The position numbers and the translations under genes are program-made. A stretch of 64,000 nucleotides of DNA from Rhodanobacter sp. (lineage in GTDB: Bacteria; Pseudomonadota; Gammaproteobacteria; Xanthomonadales; Rhodanobacteraceae), in the NCBI GenBank assembly GCA_004298505.1, contig SCRO01000070.1, forward strand, positions 1 to 64,000, in the 5' to 3' direction. How positions within the stretch are numbered: the first letter of the stretch is position 1; each line of letters opens with the position of its first letter. Of the stretch, positions 55,497 through 64,000 are shown piece after piece. The notes below the pieces were generated by a model. It did no database searches and was not told where the DNA came from. It saw only the letters and a list, made by a program, of their open reading frames with translations.

Positions 55497-56582
55497 TCAG
55501 CGAGCTGCGTCCGGATCTTGGGGAGGAGGAGTTTCAGCGCGGCGTGCCTCGGCTTTCGCGATGTCGCGCTCGATCTGGCGTACCGCGTCGTTGCCGTCGT
55601 CTTCGATGTCGGGCATGCCGGGCGCGGGCACCCCGGGTTGGGCGGCATTTTGGTCGCGCGTGGCCCGGGCCCAGCTTTTCACATGCAGGTCGCGTTGCGG
55701 GAACGGGATCTCGATGCCGTATTTCTCCAGCGCCGAATGCAACGCCCAATTGTACGCAGCGGTGATCGCACCGACCCGTCGGGTGGCCTCGGCGTTGAGC
55801 CAGACCACCAGTTGGAAATCGAGCGAGGATTCACCGAACCCGACCAGCCAGACCTGTGGCGCACGCGGCCCGTCCAGGCTGAGCGTGAACGGCACGGCGG
55901 CGGCGGCCTCCAGTGCGGCCTCCTTCACCAGTTCCTTGTCGGTGCCGTAAGCAACGCCAAATGGAATCTTCTGCCTGCGCGCGACCTCGCGCAAAGTCCA
56001 GTTGACCACCCGACCGGTCATGAATTCGGAATTCGGCACCAGGATGTCGATGTCGTCGTTGGTGCTGATCAGGGTGGCGCGCACGCGGATCTCGCGCACG
56101 TGGCCGTGCACGCCCGAGGCCAGCTCGACGAAGTCGCCCACCTTGAGGCTGCGATCGAACAGCAGGATCAGCCCGGATACGAAGTTGCTGAAGATCGACT
56201 GCAGGCCGAAGCCCAGGCCTACACCAAGCGCGCCGGCAAACACCGTCATTTTGGCCATCGGCACGCCGGCCACGCTCAAGCCCCACAGCAGGCCTACCGT
56301 CAGCAGCAGGTAATGCAGCAGGCGCTCGACGGTGTAGATCATCGAACTGCTGACGTGCTCGTTGCGCTCGCCGTAGCGCCGCAGCAAACGCCTCATCAAC
56401 GCCGTCGCGATCAAGAACAGCGCAAACAGCACAAGACCGCCCAGCAACGAGCCGATCGTGATTGCGCCGACACCGAAGCCCAGGTTCAACCACTCGCCGA
56501 TCTGCGTGACCGCCGAATGCACCGATACCGGCTCGGCGGCCTGCGCCAAGCCCATGTACGTCAGTGCGCTGATCGCCTGCAC
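55497..56582 (-). CDS. MscS family mechanosensitive ion channel
   Basis: VFAGALGVGLGFGLQSIFSNFVSGLILLFDRSLKVGDFVEL; candidate GTG start 56582 or ATG 56555. Confidence 0.9.
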   Translation of the reverse strand: MQAISALTYMGLAQAAEPVSVHSAVTQIGEWLNLGFGVGAITIGSLLGGLVLFALFLIATALMRRLLRRYGERNEHVSSSMIYTVERLLHYLLLTVGLLWGLSVAGVPMAKMTVFAGALGVGLGFGLQSIFSNFVSGLILLFDRSLKVGDFVELASGVHGHVREIRVRATLISTNDDIDILVPNSEFMTGRVVNWTLREVARRQKIPFGVAYGTDKELVKEAALEAAAAVPFTLSLDGPRAPQVWLVGFGESSLDFQLVVWLNAEATRRVGAITAAYNWALHSALEKYGIEIPFPQRDLHVKSWARATRDQNAAQPGVPAPGMPDIEDDGNDAVRQIERDIAKAEARRAETPPPQDPDAAR

Positions 56583-56593
56583 CGGCCCGCGGA

Positions 56594-58048
56594 TTACAGC
56601 AGCAACCGGCGGATATCGCCGAGCTGGGCAGCCAGGAATGACGCGAAGCGCGCCGCGAGCGCGCCGTCGATCACCCGATGGTCGTAGGACAGCGACAGCG
56701 GCAGGATCAGGCGCGGCTTGAATTTCTCGCCGTTCCACACCGGCTTGATCGCCGCTTTGGAAACGCCGAGGATGGCCACTTCCGGCGCGTTGACGATCGG
56801 CGTGAAATGGGTACCGCCGATGCCGCCCAGCGAGCTGATCGAGAAACAGCCACCGGACATCTCGGCCGGGCCGAGCTTCTTGTCGCGCGCCTTCTTCGAG
56901 ATCTCGCCCATTTCGCGTGCCAGGTCGAGCAGGCCCTTCCTGTCGCAATCGCGGAGCACTGGCACCACCAGGCCATCGGGCGTATCGACCGCGATGCCGA
57001 TGTGGAAGTACTTCTTGAGGATCAGCTTCTCGCCGGATTCGTCGAGCGAGGAGTTGAACTGGGGAAACTGCTTCAGCGCCGCCACCACCGCCTTGATCTG
57101 GAACACCAGCGGGCTGATCTTGAGCTCCTTGTTCTCCGCGCCGAGCTGCTTGCGGAAGGCCTCCATCTCGGTGATGTCGGCATCCTCGTGCTGGGTGACG
57201 TGCGGAATCATCGCCCAGTTGCGCGCGAGGTTCGCGCCGGAAATCTTCTGGATGCGGCTGAGCGGCTTCTCCTCGACCTCCCCGAACTTGGTGAAATCGA
57301 TTTTCGGCCACGGCAACAGGTTCAGCCCACCGAGCGCCGCAGGCGCACCCGGGCTGGGACGCGCGCCGGAGGCCAGCGCATGCTTGATCCAGGCACTGAC
57401 GTCGTCGCGCTGGATCCGGCCACCGCGACCGCTGCCCTTCACCTGCTGGATGTCCACCCCCAGCTCGCGTGCGAACGCACGGATCGCCGGGCTGGCGTAG
57501 GGCGTATCGCCCGGCATCACGATCGACGCATCCAGCGGCGGCCGCGGGAGCGGTATGTCGCCTTCCGGCGGGTGGCCCGGCTGCACGCCCCGGCCGGCCA
57601 CCGGCGAGGGCGGCGCAGGCGGCGGTTCGACCGCGGCCGCGGCAGCCGGCTTTTGCGCGGATTGTGCGTTGGCGGCCCCGGCGGAGCCGGTCATAGTTTC
57701 CTTGCTGGAGCCATCGTGCGACTCCGCACCCTCACCGCTGCCCTCAGCCATTGCTCCCGGCATGGCTCTACCTCCTGCAGCGGGCGCGGGGGACGTGGTG
57801 TCGGCTTCGCCGACGATTTCTATCATGGCGATGACCGCGCCCTCGGAAACTTCGTCGCCGACCTTCAGCTTCATTTCCTTCACAATGCCGGCAAACGGCG
57901 AGGGCACTTCCATCGTCGCCTTGTCCGACTCCAGCGTGATCAGGCTCTGTTCCTTCTCGACCTTGTCGCCGGCCTTGACCAGCACTTCGATGACGGGGAC
58001 GTCTTCGTGACCGATGTCGGGGACGAGGGCTTCTTTGAGGTCGGTCAT
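56594..58048 (-). CDS. aceF: dihydrolipoamide acetyltransferase (PDH E2)
   Basis: Lipoyl domain [37 protein letters not shown]1-binding region; [16 protein letters not shown]. Confidence 0.95.
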   Translation of the reverse strand: MTDLKEALVPDIGHEDVPVIEVLVKAGDKVEKEQSLITLESDKATMEVPSPFAGIVKEMKLKVGDEVSEGAVIAMIEIVGEADTTSPAPAAGGRAMPGAMAEGSGEGAESHDGSSKETMTGSAGAANAQSAQKPAAAAAVEPPPAPPSPVAGRGVQPGHPPEGDIPLPRPPLDASIVMPGDTPYASPAIRAFARELGVDIQQVKGSGRGGRIQRDDVSAWIKHALASGARPSPGAPAALGGLNLLPWPKIDFTKFGEVEEKPLSRIQKISGANLARNWAMIPHVTQHEDADITEMEAFRKQLGAENKELKISPLVFQIKAVVAALKQFPQFNSSLDESGEKLILKKYFHIGIAVDTPDGLVVPVLRDCDRKGLLDLAREMGEISKKARDKKLGPAEMSGGCFSISSLGGIGGTHFTPIVNAPEVAILGVSKAAIKPVWNGEKFKPRLILPLSLSYDHRVIDGALAARFASFLAAQLGDIRRLLL

Positions 58049-58279
58049 GATGACTCCTACATGGCTGTGGCGTACCGCGCGGGGATGGCGGTCGCGGGCT
58101 CAAGTGCTCAATCATAAACGAACACGCGCGCGATTCGCGCTACCTGGAATGGCCGTAGTGCACGACCGGCATTCTCCATTCGCGGGCGTATGCATTACCT
58201 TGAGCGGGCGCGGGAATTGCGTCCATGCCTTAATCTCACCGTCATCGCATGCCGCCGCATGCGCTACAGGACGCCATCC

Positions 58280-59164
58280 ATGCTGACCATACATGAGCTC
58301 TCCAAGACCTATGCCAACGGCGTGCGGGCCCTGCGCAGCGTATCGCTGGACATTCCCGGCGGCATGTTCGGCCTGCTCGGCCCCAACGGCGCGGGCAAGT
58401 CCTCGCTGATGCGCACGATCGCCACGCTGCAGGATCCGGACGAAGGCACGATCAAGCTCGACGAGATGGACCTGCTCGCCGACAAGCAGGCCACCCGGCG
58501 CCTGCTCGGCTACCTGCCGCAGGAATTTGGCGTGTACCCGAAGGTTTCGGCCGAGGCGATGCTGGGGCACTTTGCCGTGCTCAAGGGCGTTACCGTGAAA
58601 GGCGAGCGGCGCGAGCTGGTCGAGGCGCTGCTGCGCCAGGTCAACCTGTGGGATGTGCGCAAGCGCAAGCTCGGCACCTACTCCGGCGGCATGCGCCAGC
58701 GCTTCGGCATCGCGCAGGCGCTGATCGGCGAGCCGCGCCTGATCATCGTCGACGAGCCCACCGCCGGGCTCGACCCGGAGGAACGCAACCGCTTCCTCAA
58801 CCTGCTAGCCGAACTGGGCGAGCGAATGGTGGTGATTTTGTCCACGCACATCGTGGAGGACGTCACCGACCTGTGCTCGCGCATGGCGATCATCGGCCAG
58901 GGCCGGGTGCTGCTGAGCGGCGAGCCGACCGAGGCGATCCGCTCGCTGGAAGGCCAGGTGTGGCGGCGCACGATCGACAAGGCCGAGCTGGACGCTTACC
59001 GCGCGCGTATGACCATCCTGTCCACGCGCCTCGCCGGTGGCCGCACCTTGTTGCACGTGCTGGCCGACAAAATGCCGGAGCCGGGCTTCGAAGCCGTCGC
59101 ACCAGATCTGGAAGACGTCTACTTCGGCCGCCTGCGTGCGCAGGCTACCGCCAGGGCCGCCTGA
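58280..59164 (+). CDS. ABC transporter ATP-binding protein
   Basis: MLTIHELSKTYANGVRALRSVSLDIPGGMFGLLGPNGAGKSSLMRTIATL; YSGGMRQRFGIAQALIGEPRLIIVDEPTAGLDPEE. Confidence 0.95.
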   Translation: MLTIHELSKTYANGVRALRSVSLDIPGGMFGLLGPNGAGKSSLMRTIATLQDPDEGTIKLDEMDLLADKQATRRLLGYLPQEFGVYPKVSAEAMLGHFAVLKGVTVKGERRELVEALLRQVNLWDVRKRKLGTYSGGMRQRFGIAQALIGEPRLIIVDEPTAGLDPEERNRFLNLLAELGERMVVILSTHIVEDVTDLCSRMAIIGQGRVLLSGEPTEAIRSLEGQVWRRTIDKAELDAYRARMTILSTRLAGGRTLLHVLADKMPEPGFEAVAPDLEDVYFGRLRAQATARAA

Positions 59165-59230
59165 GCAAGTGGCGCGACGGTATCCACCGCGGCCAGACCG
59201 GGCCAGGCCAGACCCAGACAGGGATCACCG

Positions 59231-62200
59231 ATGTTCTCGCAGTCGACACTCTTCGAAATACTTCGCTTTGAATTGCGCCAGCAGCTGAAGGCGCCGCTGT
59301 TCTGGATCGTCGCGTTCGCCTTTGGCGCGCTGGCGTTTGCATTGGCCAGTACCGACGCCGTCATCCTCGGCGGCGCCAGCGGCAACGTGCTGCGCAATGC
59401 GCCGTTGGTGATCGTGCGCCTGCTCAGCGTGCTCACCGTGCTGAGTATCTTCCTGGTCACGATCTTCGTCGCCGCCGCGGCGCTGCGCGATTTCGACCAG
59501 CGCACCTCGGAACTGATCTTTGCCACGCCGATGAGCCGCGGCGCCTATCTGGGTGGGCGCTTCGCCGCCGGTTACGCCGCGTCGCTGGCGATCATGCTGG
59601 CCTGTGCGCTGGGCCTCGCGCTAGGCGGCACGATGCCGTGGGTCGACGCGGCGCGCATCGGTCCGGCGGACTGGCACGGCTACGCCTGGGCGTTCGGCGT
59701 GATGGTGGTACCCGACATGCTGTTCATCGCCGCGCTGCTGTACCTGCTGGCCACCACCACGCGCTCGCTGCTGGCAACCTATCTCGGCGTGATCGTCTAC
59801 TTCGTGCTGCAGGGCGTGGTCGGTCAGCTGACCAAGGATGTCAACAACCACTACCTTGCCGCCATGCTCGACCCGTTCGGCGGGCGCACGCTGGCCGTCG
59901 TCACGCGCTACTGGTCGGCCGACCAGTCCAATCACGCGCTACCGGCGATTACTGGCGTACTGCTGTTCAATCGCCTGTTGTGGGTCGGGGTAAGCGTGGC
60001 CATGCTGGGCGCCACGACGGTGTTGTTCCGGCCCAATCGCGAGGGACTGAAGCTGCCGCGGCGCAAGCAGCGGGCGGAGCCGCCGATGCTGCGTCCGCAA
60101 TCCGTCGCCGCGGCGCTGGCCCTGCCCAAAGTCACGCTGAGCCACAGCCTGCGCACCCACCTGCTGCAGTTGCGCACGCAATTCAGCTTCGACACGCTGG
60201 GCGTGCTGCGCGCGGTGCCATTCCTGATCATGCTGGCGCTGGGGCTGGCCAATCTGTTCGGCGCCTTCCTGTTGTCCGGGCAGATCTACGGCACCGCAAC
60301 CTGGCCGGTGACCCACCAGGTACTGGAGAACATCCAGGGCGGCTTCCAGTGGCTGCTGTACATCATCATTACCTTCTACGCCGGCGAGTTGGTGTGGCGC
60401 GAGCGCAGCCAGCGTTCGGCCGAGGTCAGCGACGCGTTCCCGGTGCCGGACTGGGTGCCGCTGACGGCCAAGCTGGGCGCGTTGCTGGCAGTGATCGTGG
60501 TCTTCCTCGTGGTCGGTGCCGTGGTCGGCATCGGCTGGCAGCTCGGTCACGGTTACACCCACCTGGAGCTTGGCCTGTACCTGGAAACCCTCGCGCTGCA
60601 GGCGATTCCGTTCGCACTGCTGGCCGTGCTGGCGGTGTTTTTTCAGGTGTTGTCGAACAACAAGTTCCTCGGCTACCTGCTGACCATCGTCTGGCTGGTG
60701 CTGAGCGCGATCGGCTTCGACCTGCTGCATTGGGAACAGCACATCTACAACTACGGCACCGCGCCGGGCGCGCCGTATTCCGATCTCAACGGCTACGGTC
60801 ACTTCCTCAAGGGCGTACTGTGGTTCGACTTCTACTGGGCCACCTGCGCGGTGCTGCTGCTGGTGCTGGCTGCGCTGTTCTGGGTGCGCGGCACCGGCCA
60901 GTCATGGCGCGAGCGCCTGCACGAGGCCCGTGCACGATTGCACGCACCGGCAGCGGCGGCCCTGGTGCTCGGCCTGCTCGCCTTCATCGGCAGCGGCGGC
61001 TGGATCTACTACGACACCAACGTGCTCAACCACTTCAAGAGCAGCACCGCGCAGAAAATCGAGCAGGCCAACTACGAAAAGAAGTACGCCAGGTACAAGG
61101 ATGCGCCACAACCACGGATCACCGCGGTGCAGGCCGATGTCGACATCTACCCGTACCGGCGCCAGCTGGACATTCGCGCTCACTACACGCTGGTGAACAA
61201 GCACGATACGCCGATCAACGAGCTGTACGTGAACTTCACCGACGGCTTCAAGCTGAAGTCGCTCGCGTTCGCGCCACACTCGATCGTCAGCGCCGACAAG
61301 GAGCTCGGCTTCACTATCTACAAGCTGAAAACGCCACTGGCGGCGGGCGCCTCGATGCCGTTCGATTTCACCCTGGAATACGCCCCGAAGGGCTTCACCA
61401 ACCGCGCCTCTGGCACCTTCCTCGCTCACAACGGCACCTTCTTCAACAACAGGGTCATGCCGCAATTCGGCTACCAGGCACAAGTACAACTCACCGACCG
61501 CAACGACCGGCGCAAATACGGGCTGAAGGTGGACGTGCCACGAATGCCGCCACTGGGCGACGAGAAGGCGCGCGCCAATACCTACATCAGCAACGACGCC
61601 GACTGGATCAGCTTCGACACCACCGTTTCCACCGCGCCTGACCAGATCGCGCTGGCGCCGGGCGTGTTGCAGAAAGAATGGACGGCCAACGGGCGGCGCT
61701 ATTTCCACTACAAGATGGAACAGCCGATGCTGAACTTCTTTGCCTGGCTGTCGGCGCGCTACGCGGTGAAGAGCGTGGATCACGATGGCGTGGCGATCTC
61801 GGTCTACTACAACCCGGCGCATGCCTGGAACGTGGATCGGATGCTCGAGAGCGCCAGCGACTCACTCGACTACTACGACAGCCACTACACGCCTTACCAG
61901 TTCAAGCAGCTGCGTATTGTCGAGTTTCCCGGTTACTCCGCCTTCGCGCAGTCGTTTGCCAACACCATCCCGTTCTCCGAATCGATCGGCTTCATCGCCG
62001 ACCTGCGCGACAAGACGAAACTCGACTATGTCTACGACGTCACCGCGCATGAAGTGGCGCACCAGTGGTGGGCGCACCGCGTGATTGGCGCCAACATGCA
62101 GGGCTCGACGATGCTCAGCGAATCGCTGGCGCAGTACTCGTCGCTGATGGTGATGAAGCACAAGTACGGCGCCGACCAGATGCGCAAGTTCCTGAAGTAC

Positions 62201-62833
62201 GAACTGGACGCCTACCTGGCCGGTCGCGCCACCGAAAAGATCGCCGAGGAACCGCTGGCGAAAGTGGAGAACCAGGCCTATATCCACTACCGCAAGGGCT
62301 CGATGATCTTCTACGCGCTGCAGGACTACGTCGGCGAGGACAAGCTCGACGCGATGCTCAAGCAGTTCCTGCTCGACAAGGGCTTCCAGCAACCGCCGTA
62401 CACCGACTCGCAGGAATTCATGGACGCGCTGGGCAAGGCGTTGGGACCGAAGTGGCAACCGATGCTCGACGACTTCTTCTGGAAGATCACCTTGTTCGAC
62501 AATCGCATGATCTCGGCCAGCGCGAAGAAGTTGCCCGATGGCAAATACCAGGTAACCATGAAGGTGCATGCGGGCAAGGTCTACGTCGACGGCAAGGGCA
62601 AGGAAACGCCCGGCAAGATCGACTTTCCGATCGAGATCGGCGTGTTCGCCGCCTCACCCGGTGCCGGCAAGGACGGCAAGCCGCTGTACCTGAAAAAGCA
62701 GCTGGTGAAGGACGGCGACAGCACGCTCACCGTCACGGTCGAGGGCAAGCCTGCACAGGCCGGTATCGATCCCTACAACGAGCTGATCGACAAGGTCTCC
62801 CGCGACAACCGGCGGCCCATCACGCTGCCATGA
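59231..62833 (+). CDS. ABC-2 permease fused to M1 family aminopeptidase
   Basis: Multi-TM N-terminal half; C-terminal half YDVTAHEVAHQWWAHRVIGANMQGSTMLSESLAQY (HExxH...E zinc motif). Confidence 0.93.
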   Translation: MFSQSTLFEILRFELRQQLKAPLFWIVAFAFGALAFALASTDAVILGGASGNVLRNAPLVIVRLLSVLTVLSIFLVTIFVAAAALRDFDQRTSELIFATPMSRGAYLGGRFAAGYAASLAIMLACALGLALGGTMPWVDAARIGPADWHGYAWAFGVMVVPDMLFIAALLYLLATTTRSLLATYLGVIVYFVLQGVVGQLTKDVNNHYLAAMLDPFGGRTLAVVTRYWSADQSNHALPAITGVLLFNRLLWVGVSVAMLGATTVLFRPNREGLKLPRRKQRAEPPMLRPQSVAAALALPKVTLSHSLRTHLLQLRTQFSFDTLGVLRAVPFLIMLALGLANLFGAFLLSGQIYGTATWPVTHQVLENIQGGFQWLLYIIITFYAGELVWRERSQRSAEVSDAFPVPDWVPLTAKLGALLAVIVVFLVVGAVVGIGWQLGHGYTHLELGLYLETLALQAIPFALLAVLAVFFQVLSNNKFLGYLLTIVWLVLSAIGFDLLHWEQHIYNYGTAPGAPYSDLNGYGHFLKGVLWFDFYWATCAVLLLVLAALFWVRGTGQSWRERLHEARARLHAPAAAALVLGLLAFIGSGGWIYYDTNVLNHFKSSTAQKIEQANYEKKYARYKDAPQPRITAVQADVDIYPYRRQLDIRAHYTLVNKHDTPINELYVNFTDGFKLKSLAFAPHSIVSADKELGFTIYKLKTPLAAGASMPFDFTLEYAPKGFTNRASGTFLAHNGTFFNNRVMPQFGYQAQVQLTDRNDRRKYGLKVDVPRMPPLGDEKARANTYISNDADWISFDTTVSTAPDQIALAPGVLQKEWTANGRRYFHYKMEQPMLNFFAWLSARYAVKSVDHDGVAISVYYNPAHAWNVDRMLESASDSLDYYDSHYTPYQFKQLRIVEFPGYSAFAQSFANTIPFSESIGFIADLRDKTKLDYVYDVTAHEVAHQWWAHRVIGANMQGSTMLSESLAQYSSLMVMKHKYGADQMRKFLKYELDAYLAGRATEKIAEEPLAKVENQAYIHYRKGSMIFYALQDYVGEDKLDAMLKQFLLDKGFQQPPYTDSQEFMDALGKALGPKWQPMLDDFFWKITLFDNRMISASAKKLPDGKYQVTMKVHAGKVYVDGKGKETPGKIDFPIEIGVFAASPGAGKDGKPLYLKKQLVKDGDSTLTVTVEGKPAQAGIDPYNELIDKVSRDNRRPITLP

Positions 62834-62878
62834 TTGCCGGTCGGTGCAGCGGCCACTGCGCTGCGCTGCACCGCGCGA

Positions 62879-63727
<849 letters not shown>

Positions 63728-63835
63728 GGTATTCAGCCCGTGGGGAAACCGGGCCAGCCTAGCAGCCTGGCAAACCGGCGATGAAACAGGCAGCGCCGGC
63801 TGCGTTGTCGCACGCGGCGACACCGCACCACCCGA

Positions 63836-64000
63836 TCAGGCGGTTGCCGGTCCCGTGCCACCGGGAGATTCCGCGGCCCCCGACAGGTCCCGAAACACGC
63901 TCTTCATCACGAAATCAGAGGTGACCTCCTCTCCGGTCAGCATCATCGCCAGCAGTTCGCCGCCGAGCAGCTGCGGGGCGACCACCACGTCCACTTCGTC
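63836..64000 (-). CDS. partial CDS at window edge, possibly C-terminus of an ion-channel/TrkA-type protein
   Basis: Minus strand reads DEVDVVVAPQLLGGELLAMMLTGEEVTSDFVMKSVFRDLSGAAESPGGTGPATA*; start lies outside the window. Confidence 0.45.
   Translation of the reverse strand, partial: DEVDVVVAPQLLGGELLAMMLTGEEVTSDFVMKSVFRDLSGAAESPGGTGPATA

Noticed and set aside
55101-56687. 528-aa plus-strand ORF across lpdA/mscS
   Set aside because: Antisense to well-supported genes.
56583-57311. N-terminal extension of the MscS ORF
   Set aside because: It overlaps aceF in an alternate frame; channel homology begins near 56555-56582.

Overview
High-GC gammaproteobacterial chromosome segment; gene content suggests Xanthomonadales/Rhodanobacteraceae (inference, no search run). 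Most of it is ordinary housekeeping: rubredoxin-thiE-hemL, argD, mpl, adk, a pyrophosphate block (pfp-hppA-ppa), tolC-waaA-lpxL-waaL-like LPS genes, glnE, ygfA-EVE, rpiA, clcA, rplM-rpsI, coq7, an ABC-2 exporter, a CpxRA/CpxP-like system, aceF-mscS-lpdA, and an ABC/M1-aminopeptidase pair. RNA genes read directly from sequence are a tRNA-Gln(CTG) at 43891-43964(-) and a probable 6S RNA at about 30497-30680(+) just upstream of ygfA. The main accessory region is about 36.9-43.6 kb, immediately downstream of the tRNA-Gln. It is a six-gene minus-strand cascade with every junction overlapping by 4-8 bp: excisionase-like HTH, small motif-I-only methyltransferase, ImmA/IrrE metalloprotease, DUF4411-like PIN, Eco57I-like methyltransferase, and a GIY-YIG/T5orf172-like plus SF2 helicase protein. 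It is the best candidate for an under-described restriction/defence system. Other notable signals are REP-like palindromes translated in frame inside mpl and lpdA, a 33-bp repeat shared by the aceF and lpdA linkers, a 180-bp MITE-like nested inverted repeat at 23361-23540, a perfect CpxR-type box, a nonsense-mutated toxin with an intact antitoxin, several TA modules among IS/REP debris, and a truncated frameshifted prolyl-hydroxylase-like pseudogene. Family names come from motif recognition, not database searches.
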